Assembly: GCA_964608735.1 (NCBI GenBank) | Contig: CAZSPL010000086.1 | Location: 1-14,368, forward strand | Length of the DNA: 14,368 nt | Direction: 5' to 3' | Source: CAZSPL01 sp964608735 | Lineage (GTDB): Bacteria; JAJVIF01; JAPKYR01; CAZSPL01 | Part shown: piece after piece, positions 1 to 7,802 of the stretch | Position numbering within the stretch: position 1 is the first letter of the stretch | Layout: each line of letters begins with the position of its first letter | The notes under the pieces: model-generated | Database searches by the model: none | Told to the model about the DNA's origin: nothing | What the model saw: only the letters and a program-made list of their open reading frames with translations | Position numbers and translations under genes: made by a program

Positions 1-1297
1 AGACGATCGGTACCGCGCCTTCCAGTTCCTTCGCGGCTTTGAATACGTTCCGGATGAGCTGCTTTCCGCCGTCGTCCCTTGGATGCGCTTTTCCGGCGAA
101 TATCATCTGGAAGGGGCCGACTTCGCTCGCTATTCTTTTCATCCGGTTGATATCGGAGAACACGAGGTCGGAGCGCTTGTAGGCCGTGGCCCTTCTCGCG
201 AAACCGACAGTGAAGACTTCGGGTTTCAGCTTCACGCCGGTTCTTCGTTCGACTTCCGTCAGCAGTGCCGCCGCCGCTTCTTTATGGGCCGCGCGGATTT
301 CATCCAGCGAGATGCCGACCGCGTAGCGCAGGTAGTTGCTGTCATCACGCCATGCGGGCATGTGCTTATCGAAAAGTTTCTGGAATGGCGGGGCCACCCA
401 TGTAAGTGAATGGATGCCGTTTGTTATAGATGCGATGGGATACTGCGGGAACATGCCATGCGACAGTTCCCCATGGCTCATGGCCACCCCGTTGATATAG
501 CGCGAGAAAAACAGCGCGAGGTAGGTCATGTTTACAAAAGTATCCTTGCAGCAACCGGTTCCGTGGATAATTCGTGCGAGCCTTTCGCCAAGCACCTGTT
601 GCACGAGCGTCGCCTGGAAACGGTCGTGGCCGGCGGGTACCGGGGTGTGAGTGGTGAAGACGCACTGTTCGCGGACAAGGTCGATGTCTTCCTCCTCGAC
701 AACCATTGAGTCGCGCTCGGCAAGGCGTCCCGAAAGAAGTGACAACGCAAGGAACGCCGCATGGCCCTCATTCATGTGGAATGTGTAGCTCTTCCCGGGG
801 TTGAGCACGCGGAGGAAATCCAGCCCGCCGATGCCGAGGACCGCTTCCTGGCATACCCTGTACTTTTCATCGCCGCCATAGAGGTAATCGGTTATTGACT
901 GGTCATATGGGGAGTTCTCGGGCAGCGCTGTATCGAGGAAATAAACGGGCACCTCGTGTCCCATGGCTCCGTGGATTGTAAATTTCCACACCCTTATCTT
1001 CACTTCGCGTCCTTCGATGGATATCGCAATCCTGTGCGGCAGAGGTTCGAGGAAATCCTCTGGTTTCCATTCCATGGGTTCCTCGGTCTGGTTGCCTTCG
1101 CTATCGAGACGCTGATGGAAATATCCCTTTCTGTACAGGAGAGTGATCCCAATCAAATGGGCGCCCAGGTCGGCGGCAGCTTTGAGGGTATCCCCCGCCA
1201 GTATCCCCAGCCCTCCGCTGTAGGTCGGCATCGACGCCTGGATGCCGATCTCCATCGAGAAGTAAGCTACTATGTTTGGTTGTTCAAGAATCGTCAT
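1..1297 (-). CDS. glgP: Alpha-glucan (glycogen/maltodextrin) phosphorylase, GT35 family, N-terminal part
   Basis: Phosphorolysis of alpha-1,4-glucans to glucose-1-phosphate, a cytoplasmic PLP enzyme of glycogen breakdown. The reverse strand is open from 1297 to the left edge (432 codons), so the C-terminus, including the PLP lysine region, is outside the window. Visible motifs are FSMEIG near residue 13, YSGGLGILAGD near 26, FHMNEGHAAF with His179, TTHTPVPAGHDRF near 215, TNGIHSLTW, and AYKRSDL and AGKAHPRDDGGK near the cut. These are typical of the shorter bacterial/archaeal phosphorylases (TIGR02094 type). The protein starts directly at this block, without the DUF3417-like N-terminal extension of the longer forms. 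The ATG at 1297 has GGAG 8 nt upstream. An in-frame ATG at 1315 and a TTG at 1318 are alternatives, bounded by a stop just upstream. Family identification is secure; the exact substrate preference (glycogen or maltodextrin) is not visible. Confidence 0.93.
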   Translation of the reverse strand, partial: MTILEQPNIVAYFSMEIGIQASMPTYSGGLGILAGDTLKAAADLGAHLIGITLLYRKGYFHQRLDSEGNQTEEPMEWKPEDFLEPLPHRIAISIEGREVKIRVWKFTIHGAMGHEVPVYFLDTALPENSPYDQSITDYLYGGDEKYRVCQEAVLGIGGLDFLRVLNPGKSYTFHMNEGHAAFLALSLLSGRLAERDSMVVEEEDIDLVREQCVFTTHTPVPAGHDRFQATLVQQVLGERLARIIHGTGCCKDTFVNMTYLALFFSRYINGVAMSHGELSHGMFPQYPIASITNGIHSLTWVAPPFQKLFDKHMPAWRDDSNYLRYAVGISLDEIRAAHKEAAAALLTEVERRTGVKLKPEVFTVGFARRATAYKRSDLVFSDINRMKRIASEVGPFQMIFAGKAHPRDDGGKQLIRNVFKAAKELEGAVPIV

Positions 1298-1351
1298 AGT
1301 TTTGACTCCGGTCATCAAGGTTCAGCCATGAGGCCTGAAAAATATGCATCA

Positions 1352-1357
1352 TTTATA
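1352..1357 (-). promoter_or_regulatory. Possible -10 box for the phosphorylase gene
   Basis: The reverse strand reads TATAAA here, 55 nt before the phosphorylase ATG. No convincing -35 hexamer sits 16-18 nt upstream, so this is only a weak candidate. Confidence 0.25.
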
Positions 1358-1374
1358 CCATAGAGCGAGTAAAT

Positions 1375-1389
1375 CCGGGAAACTCCCGG
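1375..1389. repeat. Perfect 6-bp inverted repeat abutting a -35 box
   Basis: CCGGGA-AAC-TCCCGG forms a perfect 6-bp stem with a 3-nt loop. It ends one base before the TTGACA at 1391 in the divergent region between the phosphorylase (-) and the small + strand gene. It could be an operator for either gene or a hairpin in the leader of the reverse gene. It has no T-run on either strand, so it is not a canonical terminator. Confidence 0.4.
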
Positions 1390-1390
1390 C

Positions 1391-1419
1391 TTGACAATTC
1401 CTCCCGCGAGGTATTAAAT
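1391..1419 (+). promoter_or_regulatory. Sigma70-like promoter
   Basis: A perfect -35 TTGACA (1391-1396), a 17-nt spacer and TTAAAT (1414-1419, 4/6 to TATAAT). It lies about 75 nt upstream of the ATG at 1494 and is the best match to a housekeeping promoter in the left half of the window. Confidence 0.5.
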
Positions 1420-1493
1420 CGGGCATCTGGTATCACCTGTGCAACAAAAACACTTATTCAGAGTCTTCGTTTAGTGTCAAAGGAGGAACCGGT

Positions 1494-1811
1494 ATGCCCG
1501 CGAGGAATAAACAGAAAAGCATGATAGCGATTGAGAAGCTGGCCGCCAACGGACGAGCGCTTCTCGGAGGCGATGTCGAGGCGGGTTTCGCTGAGTGGAA
1601 GACGGAGGTGCTTACGGTAGCGCGGATGATATTCGGCCACGACACCCCCGAATACAGCGACCTTGACAGGGGATTCTGGCGCTACGAGCAGTATTTCCCG
1701 CCGGGCCATTTCGAGCCCCATTCGGACCTGCCCATGGCCGTCAAGAACGTGATTTCGATACTCGAAGGGCAGCACAATGCCCTTGGCTATGACCTCGATA
1801 ACGGGGTGTAG
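1494..1811 (+). CDS. Small hypothetical protein (105 aa)
   Basis: A real gene judging by the perfect Shine-Dalgarno AGGAGG (1481-1486) 7 nt before the ATG and by the upstream promoter. The product is a soluble, acidic, probably mostly helical protein with no signal peptide and no membrane segment. Visible features are a basic N-terminus (MPARNKQKS), a helix-like stretch rich in Ala/Leu/Glu, an EAGFAEWK stretch, a FGHDTPEYSDLD segment and an aromatic FWRYEQYFPPGHF patch near the middle. The W...FG...S/T pattern loosely resembles short helical modules seen beside nucleotide-binding or defence proteins, but this is a faint impression and I assign no function. It is divergent from the phosphorylase and separated by 116 nt from the PKD lipoprotein gene downstream. 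No terminator is evident between them. Confidence 0.75.
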   Translation: MPARNKQKSMIAIEKLAANGRALLGGDVEAGFAEWKTEVLTVARMIFGHDTPEYSDLDRGFWRYEQYFPPGHFEPHSDLPMAVKNVISILEGQHNALGYDLDNGV

Positions 1812-1814
1812 TCG

Positions 1815-1844
1815 TTACCAAGCCTTCGTCCAGCATGTTACAAT
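1815..1844 (+). promoter_or_regulatory. Candidate promoter for the PKD lipoprotein gene
   Basis: TTACCA (1815-1820, 4/6 to TTGACA), an 18-nt spacer and TACAAT (1839-1844, 5/6 to TATAAT). Transcription from here would give a leader of roughly 75 nt before the GTG at 1928. Moderate-to-weak match. Confidence 0.3.
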
Positions 1845-1927
1845 AGTCTATGCAGGCAGGAATTTAAAACCCGTGCAACGGACGGATTGTGGATTGGTCC
1901 TGCAATAACCCTCACAGGAGAGTCATC

Positions 1928-4900
1928 GTGAGTATTCGAAGCATTCTCCCCATCACAGCCATCATGCTGATTTTGATAGTTGGATGTTCCACGGGAGGCA
2001 TGTCGCCGCTAATTCCGGACACGCCAGCGATCCCCCAGCAGGGGGCGGATGTGCATGAGCAGGCCGCGCGGAATCCGGAGCAGTCGGTGATGGGGATGCG
2101 GATGCCGCTGGGAATTTTCAGTTGCATCGCGGTTCCCGACGCTGGGCTCATCGAAATAGAGCCGCTTCGAATGATGGACATGCATCTCAACGTGCTCCCC
2201 ATGCTCGAAGGGGGCACGCAGAATCTTGTGACCCTTGCGAGCCCGCCCGTGTTTTCCAACGGCGGCAAACAGCTCGATGTGGTGATACGATTAAAGCATC
2301 CGGAAACCAATTCGATATTCGCCGGGTTCGATGTGCATGGGATTTTCATCAGCGAGGGGACGATGTCCGGATGGAACGACCCGGATATCGTGATTGCCGG
2401 GGCGGGCGAGACGCGGCTTTTGAATCCCGACGGCTACACGCGGTGGTGGAATCCGAAGGAATTCACGAACCCGGGCATATTCGGTTACTCGCCGGGGGAA
2501 ATGGGAAGCGTGATACAGGCGTCGGGCGCGGCGACGCTCAACGGTTACAAGACGTTCTCCACCGGTTTCGGGGCGGATACGGATATGGAAGACCTCGACC
2601 CCGGGCTGCGGGGCATGTTCTGGACGAACGAACTGTGGACGCGGCATTATACGATTTCGCTCGAAGGGGGTTTGCATTTCAATTACGCGGTGGATGCATC
2701 GTGGGCATACCCGAATGTCGTGCCTCCAACGGGTCCCGGCCACTTCCCGCCGAACGCGAATATGCAGGAAGCATACTGGATAAATGTCGAGGAACCGGTG
2801 AACAGCCTGTGGTGGGAGGACGGCGTCGGCCATGGCGGGAATGTCTTCTACAACATCACCATCCATGACTGGCAAGGCGCCGAGGGGATCGGCGACGCGC
2901 GGATAGAGATTCCCTCGGTCGGCGTCAATGAAGAGTTGACCAATCTTGTCGATGAGGGCGCCGATTATAAGAAATTTGAATACCAGGTGACTCTTCCCGA
3001 GTTGCAATCAGATGACGCGCTCGAAGTATTACTCAGCGTCGATTCATTGACCGGCTCATATCAACCGAATGCCACCGGTGTTGACAAGCCGCTTAGGGCT
3101 TATGAGTTGCACTCTACCCAGGTTGCATCAGAAGAGCCCCCGGCGAATCTCCCGCCGGTATGCGAGATGGAAGCGACGACGCCGACCGATATCCTCGTTC
3201 TCCAATCGGTGATATTCGATGCGTCGGCAAGCTACGACCCCGACGGAGAGATAGTCCAATATCAGTGGGATTTCGACGGCGATGATGTGTTCGGCGATTC
3301 GTGGGATCTGGGCAGCATAGTGAATCCGACGAAGGTTTTCGACACATACGGAGCTTACGATGTCCGCTGTCGCGTCGAGGATGACGATGGCGCGACATCG
3401 GACAGCCTCCCGGTAACCGTCAATGTCACCTTCGAGGAAAACCATCCGCCATACGCCATCGCCGAGGCGGTAACCGATACGGATATCGTTTCCGGGATGT
3501 CGGTCACATTCGATGCATCGGCGAGTTACGACATCGACGGCTCGATCGAGACGTACGAGTGGGATTTCGACGGCGACGGTAATTACGGGGACGGCTACGA
3601 TTCGGGAACAGATACGAACCCGGTGAAATATTACTGGTCAAGCGGAGTGTATGACGTCGACCTGAAGGTAATCGACAACGAAGCCGCCGAGGATTTCCTC
3701 GACGAAGCGATTACGGTCACGGTCGGCAACGCGCCCCCGGTGGCGTATGCGGAATTCACCACGCCTGCGCCGTATTATATCGACGAGGAATATACGGTCA
3801 CGGCATCCGGTTCGAACGACCCCGACGGTACGATCGAAGTGTATGAATGGGATATCGATTATGACGGCGTGACATTCACCCCGACTGTATTTACCGAGGA
3901 TGTGAACGTCCAGTGGGATACGCCCGGGCAGTATTCAATCATGCTCCGGGTGGAAGACAATGACGGGGCTGAGGATTTCCTCGATGAAGCACTCGAAGTG
4001 AACGTCTATTCATTTCCCGAGATAACGGATATCAAGGTTACCTATGAAGACCCGCAGAAGGTAACGTGGACTATAACGGGTTCGGGTTTCAGCGACATCA
4101 CCGGGGATATCATCACCGACCTGCCAACCGGCTACGATGAGACGGTCGTATCGTGGACAAATGAAGAGATAGTGTGCAAGTTCACTCCGTATTCGATGGA
4201 TGTCAACGCGACGGTATATTTATCGGAGGGGATAGAATCGGATGAGTACCTCGTAAGGGAAGCAAACGGCATCCTTGTCATTTACAACACGAATTCCGAA
4301 ATATCCGGGCAGATAAAGGACTACTACATCAGCCCGGTGACCGGGCGGGGGATCCCGGCGGAGCATGTGATGGGTCTCGACGCACCCACCGCTGAGACGA
4401 TATCGCGCGATGCATACAACCTGATGAAGGACGACATCGAATGGTGGATGTCATTCAACGAGGCTCAGTATGAAGTGAAATACATCGTCACCTGCAAGGG
4501 CATCCCGCTTCGCATCAACAAGGTCAGCGGTTCGAGCTATAACGACCTTGACTACGCTTGCGTCGACAGCGAATTGTGCCTTTTATTCGAAACATACAGC
4601 CTTCCCGGCAGGACATACAACCCGTATTACAAGCTCAGCGCGCCGGAAGTGTTCCATCCATGGAAATTCAGCTACGGCGGAGTGACTGCAAGTTACCTGA
4701 CCATGCGGCTGTCGGGATATACCCTCGAAGAGGTCACCGGGATGATCGACCGCTGCATGAACCCGTACACGGGCGATGATGTTTACTACATCCTCGACGA
4801 CGACCCGGACATCTGGTATGACCGCATGCCTGAAGCAAATACTCTGCTTCAGAACGACGGGCTGAATGTCTATTTCGACAACACCGATGTCTTCGTTCTC

Positions 4901-5314
4901 GCATCGACAATCAACGACCCGCTGATAAGCGACCACGTGATGGGTTACACCGGGCATGGGGTGCATCACAGCAACAACCCCGGCAAATACTACATCATCA
5001 ACGACCTGGAGTTCACATACCCGAACGGCGCGATATTCAATTCGTATGAGTCGTTCAACGGCACGACATTCACATGGGAGAGCCATTCCGGGCATGGGAT
5101 GGTCGGCGATTTCATCAGGATGGGCGGCTGCGGCGGGATCGGGCATGTCTTCGAGCCATGGTCGGATGCGGTTGGTGATGAGCGGGTGCTGTACCGGTGG
5201 TATGAGCGCGGGTATACGATGGCCGAGGCGCAGTATATGGGATGCAGGTATTTGAGCTGGACCGAAGTCGTGGCGGGAGAACCGCTCTGCCGTATTGCAG
5301 TGTGGGATGGTTAA
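1928..5314 (+). CDS. Large surface lipoprotein with three PKD domains and a TIGR03790-like C-terminal domain
   Basis: 1128-aa exported lipoprotein. The GTG start at 1928 is preferred because AGGAG lies at 1916-1920 with 7-nt spacing and the protein then begins directly with a signal peptide ending in the lipobox IVGC (Cys20). An in-frame GTG at 1889 has no such site. Residues about 50-400 form an N-terminal domain shared with the selenoprotein gene at 7942-11649 (HLNVLPMLEGG, AGFDVHGIF, LLNPDGYTRWW, NYAVDASW). Three PKD domains follow at about 409-500, 505-598 and 601-695, each with the ASASYDPDG / YEWDFDGDG type core. Next comes an IPT-like stretch (about 696-778). The final 350 residues start ILVIYNTNSEISGQIKDYY and include RGIPAEHVMGLD, YIVTCKGIPLRI, NSYESFNG and GGIGHVFEPW. 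This matches my memory of the uncharacterised TIGR03790 family, reported in exosortase-bearing species. Probably co-transcribed with the lipoprotein gene 38 nt downstream. The biochemical role is unknown. Confidence 0.88.
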   Translation: MSIRSILPITAIMLILIVGCSTGGMSPLIPDTPAIPQQGADVHEQAARNPEQSVMGMRMPLGIFSCIAVPDAGLIEIEPLRMMDMHLNVLPMLEGGTQNLVTLASPPVFSNGGKQLDVVIRLKHPETNSIFAGFDVHGIFISEGTMSGWNDPDIVIAGAGETRLLNPDGYTRWWNPKEFTNPGIFGYSPGEMGSVIQASGAATLNGYKTFSTGFGADTDMEDLDPGLRGMFWTNELWTRHYTISLEGGLHFNYAVDASWAYPNVVPPTGPGHFPPNANMQEAYWINVEEPVNSLWWEDGVGHGGNVFYNITIHDWQGAEGIGDARIEIPSVGVNEELTNLVDEGADYKKFEYQVTLPELQSDDALEVLLSVDSLTGSYQPNATGVDKPLRAYELHSTQVASEEPPANLPPVCEMEATTPTDILVLQSVIFDASASYDPDGEIVQYQWDFDGDDVFGDSWDLGSIVNPTKVFDTYGAYDVRCRVEDDDGATSDSLPVTVNVTFEENHPPYAIAEAVTDTDIVSGMSVTFDASASYDIDGSIETYEWDFDGDGNYGDGYDSGTDTNPVKYYWSSGVYDVDLKVIDNEAAEDFLDEAITVTVGNAPPVAYAEFTTPAPYYIDEEYTVTASGSNDPDGTIEVYEWDIDYDGVTFTPTVFTEDVNVQWDTPGQYSIMLRVEDNDGAEDFLDEALEVNVYSFPEITDIKVTYEDPQKVTWTITGSGFSDITGDIITDLPTGYDETVVSWTNEEIVCKFTPYSMDVNATVYLSEGIESDEYLVREANGILVIYNTNSEISGQIKDYYISPVTGRGIPAEHVMGLDAPTAETISRDAYNLMKDDIEWWMSFNEAQYEVKYIVTCKGIPLRINKVSGSSYNDLDYACVDSELCLLFETYSLPGRTYNPYYKLSAPEVFHPWKFSYGGVTASYLTMRLSGYTLEEVTGMIDRCMNPYTGDDVYYILDDDPDIWYDRMPEANTLLQNDGLNVYFDNTDVFVLASTINDPLISDHVMGYTGHGVHHSNNPGKYYIINDLEFTYPNGAIFNSYESFNGTTFTWESHSGHGMVGDFIRMGGCGGIGHVFEPWSDAVGDERVLYRWYERGYTMAEAQYMGCRYLSWTEVVAGEPLCRIAVWDG

Positions 5315-5352
5315 GGTTATCCTTTAAGCGAATAATTTTGTGGAGGAGATTC

Positions 5353-5769
5353 ATGCGATATCTCATTGTCACAGTAGTGATTTCCGTTCTCTTATTTTCC
5401 TGCGGGTGCAATTCAAGCAAAAGCCCGCTCAATCCCTCGCTCGTCGACGAGCTGGTGGGAGATTGGACAGGCACGCTCGATTATACGCCGTCGGGCGGGG
5501 CCGCGACGCCCATGACGATGACGTTGACGGAATTCCAGTTTTATTACGTGCGTGCGGTGATGACATCGGGGAATGTCATCTACATCGACGAGAAGGTTAC
5601 CGAGAACGACGCTGACGACCTGGTATTCAATTTCCCGGTGACCGGGGAAACATGGCAGCTGGTTCTCGAAGGTTCGTTGAGCGGCACGACGCTCAGCGGT
5701 GAAATAATCCAGCGCGAGAAAGACGAAGCCGACATTGCCCTCGGCACGTGGACCGCATCACCGGCTTAG
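5353..5769 (+). CDS. Small predicted lipoprotein (138 aa), lipocalin-like beta protein
   Basis: The ATG at 5353 has an excellent GGAGGAGA 3-11 nt upstream. A longer in-frame reading from 5242 overlaps the end of the previous gene and lacks the signal peptide at its start. The first 17 residues form a signal peptide with lipobox LFSC (Cys17, with a second Cys at 19). The mature part is short, rich in Thr and beta-branched residues, with a VGDWTGTLDYT opening followed by alternating hydrophobic strands and a GEIIQRE...GTWTASPA ending. This W-x-G-x-(L/W) start and overall layout resemble small lipocalin-like or beta-barrel lipoproteins. No binding residues can be named. It follows the PKD lipoprotein by 38 nt in the same direction, so the pair is likely an operon, and it converges on amrS with 15 nt between stop codons. 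Function unknown. Confidence 0.8.
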   Translation: MRYLIVTVVISVLLFSCGCNSSKSPLNPSLVDELVGDWTGTLDYTPSGGAATPMTMTLTEFQFYYVRAVMTSGNVIYIDEKVTENDADDLVFNFPVTGETWQLVLEGSLSGTTLSGEIIQREKDEADIALGTWTASPA

Positions 5770-5784
5770 AGTTACTTCCGGAAG

Positions 5785-6849
5785 TTATATCTTGATATTA
5801 AGCGGTTCGCCGCAGTGAGCGCATCTGCCGTCTTTGATATTCACTTTGCCCGTTGCAAAACCGACGCGCTCGATGACGACCTTCGCGCATGCGGGGCACT
5901 TGGTGCCGTCCCCTTCGGGGTCGGAGATGTTCCCGAGATAGATAAATTTCAGCCCGGCTTCGCGTCCGATCCTGCGCGCCCTGACGAGGGTATCCATCGG
6001 CGTGGGCGGAACCATGAGCCTGTAGGCGGGATGGTAGCGGGAGAGATGCCACGGGATATCGACGCCGAGCTTCGAGGCTATCCATTTCGAGATGCCCCGG
6101 AATGTAGCATCGGTGTCGTTGTATCCGGGGATGACATTGGTGGTTATCTCGACATGCATTTTCCAGCGCTTGACCATTTCCTCGGTACGGGCGAGAATCT
6201 GTTCGGGGTTATCCACCTTTGAAATTTCGCTATACGTCCTGTCTTTGAATCCCTTGATGTCGACATTGGCGGCGTCGAGGTAATGGCCGATGGCGTTAAG
6301 CCCCTGCTCGGTGATGTAGCCGTTGGTCACGAAGGAGACGGAGAACTTCGCGGCCCGGAGAAGCTTCGCGCAGTCTATGGCGTATTCCAGCCAGATGGAG
6401 GGCTCGTTGTAGGTGAAGCTTACGCCGTCGGCGACATTCTCGCGGCACATGGCCATGATATCCTCGGGGGAATGGTAATTCAGTTCCCCGCCGAGGGTGG
6501 TGATCCTTCGCTGGCTGATGTCGCAATTCTGGCAGTGCTCGCATGCCATGTTGCATCCGAACGAGCCGAGGGAGAGGACATGCTTGCCGGGGTGGAAGTG
6601 ATAGAGCGGCTTCTTTTCATAGGGGTCCATGTGGATGGCGGATATCAGGCCGTAGTTGATGGCCCACAGCGAGCCGGAGGTATTGTACCTCGTGCCGCAG
6701 AAACCGGTCTTGCCATCGGGGATTACGCAATACCTCGGGCACAGCCCGCACTTGAGCCCGCCTTCGCCGCCGGGCGAGGAGAACATCGCTCTCTTCATTA
6801 ACGGATTGACTCCGGGCTGGAGATCAGCCTCAGTTGTGCCATACACCAT
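5785..6849 (-). CDS. amrS: AmmeMemoRadiSam system radical SAM enzyme
   Basis: Cytoplasmic radical S-adenosylmethionine protein of the AmrS family (354 aa from the chosen start). The SAM cluster motif CNMACEHC (CX3CX2C) gives Cys99, Cys103 and Cys106 as 4Fe-4S ligands. Upstream lies the family block CGLCPRYCVIPDGKTGFCG followed by DPYEKKPLYHFHPG and VLSLGSFGCN. Downstream are SFTYNEPSIWLEY, DIKGF and NVIPGYND. The C-terminus has a zinc-ribbon-like pair (CPACAKVVIE ... CAHCGEPL). The start at 6849 is chosen because GGGAG lies 7 nt upstream. In-frame ATGs at 6891 (poor ribosome site) and 6798 (where family similarity begins, MKRAMF) are alternatives. Family members are usually linked to Memo and AMMECR1 proteins and are thought to modify a small molecule or RNA, but the reaction is not settled as far as I know. 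Neither partner is in this window. The gene is monocistronic here. Confidence 0.9.
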   Translation of the reverse strand: MVYGTTEADLQPGVNPLMKRAMFSSPGGEGGLKCGLCPRYCVIPDGKTGFCGTRYNTSGSLWAINYGLISAIHMDPYEKKPLYHFHPGKHVLSLGSFGCNMACEHCQNCDISQRRITTLGGELNYHSPEDIMAMCRENVADGVSFTYNEPSIWLEYAIDCAKLLRAAKFSVSFVTNGYITEQGLNAIGHYLDAANVDIKGFKDRTYSEISKVDNPEQILARTEEMVKRWKMHVEITTNVIPGYNDTDATFRGISKWIASKLGVDIPWHLSRYHPAYRLMVPPTPMDTLVRARRIGREAGLKFIYLGNISDPEGDGTKCPACAKVVIERVGFATGKVNIKDGRCAHCGEPLNIKI

Positions 6850-6907
6850 CCGTTCACTCCCGCATTTCAAGTGAATAGCCGCGTCCGGCATCCATTCTTA
6901 TACGTTA

Positions 6908-6913
6908 ATTATA
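6908..6913 (-). promoter_or_regulatory. -10 box candidate for amrS
   Basis: The reverse strand has a perfect TATAAT (6913-6908), 58 nt before the preferred amrS ATG at 6849. It is only 16 nt before the upstream ATG at 6891, which favours the downstream start. No good -35 is seen at 16-18 nt. Confidence 0.35.
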
Positions 6914-6962
6914 CTATACGATTGCGCATGACGGGGCCATGAATGGTAATCAAGCGTATGTC

Positions 6963-6985
6963 GGAGCGCGGATGTCCCGTCCGCA
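6963..6985 (+). repeat. REP-like palindrome (GGAG-headed)
   Basis: A GGAG head is followed by the stem-loop GCGGATG-TCC-CGTCCGC (stem 7 bp including one T-G wobble, 3-nt loop). It aligns without gaps to the GTAG-headed units at 7803-7828 and 7853-7878. All but one of the differences are transitions, and they preserve base pairing. A 5' GTAG or GGAG head is, as I recall, a hallmark of REP elements mobilised by RAYT transposases. No RAYT gene is in the window. Confidence 0.55.
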
Positions 6986-7002
6986 TGGGTGCGGGCGGGG
7001 GT

Positions 7003-7603
7003 TTACCAGTACCCGTCCGGGCGGAGTTTCGTGACGAATCCGAGATAGCCCGGCTGGCTGTAATCATCCTGCAATGCATAGCCGGGGCCGGGGTCGAGGT
7101 CGAATTTGCTGAGGAAGGCATCGATGGAACCGTTCGATGTATGGTGCTCGGTTACGGGGCCGGGGTCGAAATCGACAATCCCCTCGAAAAGCCCCGCCAC
7201 GTAAACGGCGGTCGTGCCGTCGATTGCCAGCCCCTTGCCGGCGTCGTTCGTCACTATACTGCCCCAGTCCAGCCCCCAGAGGTATGTACCGGATGAATCA
7301 TATTTGCATAGGAACGCGTCGTTACCGCCGCTGGAGATGTGGTTGTCGATCTGCGGGCCGGGGTTGAAGTCGATGATGTCATCCGCGAACATCATCGAAT
7401 CCGGTGAACAGCGGCTCTTCAAAAGGATGCCGAAGTCCGATGTCGGCATCGATGGTGTAATAGTCCGGGAAATCGAGGCTCTCGAGGGTAAGGTTCACCA
7501 AAGGAGGGGGTTCGAGAAAGGGCTGGACGTTCAGATGCCAGTCAGCGGTGGACGCATCGTGGCCCGGTCCATGCGGAGAGCCGTATTCCATCGAGAACTT
7601 CAC
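7003..7603 (-). pseudogene. Remnant of an SBBP (beta-propeller repeat) lipoprotein gene, 5' part and terminal repeats
   Basis: Homology to the family N-terminal domain begins near 7541, reading down the reverse strand: DWHLNVQPFLEPPP, then IDADIGLRHPFEEPLFTGFDDVRG. These match HLNVLPMLEGG and LDADVILRNPY...AGFDVRG in the two intact lipoproteins. This frame ends in a TGA at about 7380. The next segment is in another frame: DIIDFNPGPQ, GGNDAFLCKYDSSGTYLWG and VYVAGLFEGIVDFDPGP, which are SBBP beta-propeller repeats, then FVTKLRPDGYW and a TAA at 7003. The piece DAFLSKFDLDPGPG looks like an in-frame deletion joining two repeats. No signal peptide or ribosome site is present. I read it as a decayed, internally deleted gene fragment. 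A chimeric assembly of a repeat-rich gene family is the main alternative. The 5' boundary is approximate. Confidence 0.6.
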
Positions 7604-7796
7604 GCAGGAAACGCTTTATGATTCGAGCGAGGGACAGGCGATGGTCACCGTGGATTTCATCGGGGATGTTTTCGTCACAGGGCGTTTCGCTGGCACCGTC
7701 GACTTCGACCCCGGTGACGGAGAGGATTGGTATGATGCCGGGATCTGGTATGACCCATTCCTGCTGAAGCTCCTGCCGGATGGGTACTGGCAATGA
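7542..7796 (+). pseudogene. Inverted fragment of an SBBP lipoprotein gene, 3' part
   Basis: Reading the forward strand from about 7542 gives SAVDASWPGPCGEPYSIENF and LYDSSEGQA. This closely resembles AVDASWPGNCKEPYAIENF in the selenoprotein N-terminal domain. The sequence then passes without a linker into an SBBP repeat (GDVFVTGRFAGTVDFDPGDG ... FLLKLLPDGYWQ) and a TGA at 7794. In the intact relatives the AVDASW segment lies roughly 100-200 residues after the segment found on the opposite strand at 7541-7380. The two fragments are therefore parts of the same kind of gene joined head to head. The start is a homology boundary, not an initiation codon, and there is no signal peptide. Either a real rearrangement or an assembly chimera. 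Confidence 0.55.
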
Positions 7797-7802
7797 TTTA
7801 AT

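Noticed and set aside
5774..5785. Palindrome ACTTCCGGAAGT between convergent genes as a terminator
   Set aside because: It has no separate loop and no T-run and overlaps the amrS stop codon; too weak to call.
7378..7382. TGA ending the GFDDVRG frame as another Sec codon
   Set aside because: Translation past this stop in the same frame gives no recognisable family sequence; the homology resumes in a different frame. This is a frameshift or junction, not recoding.
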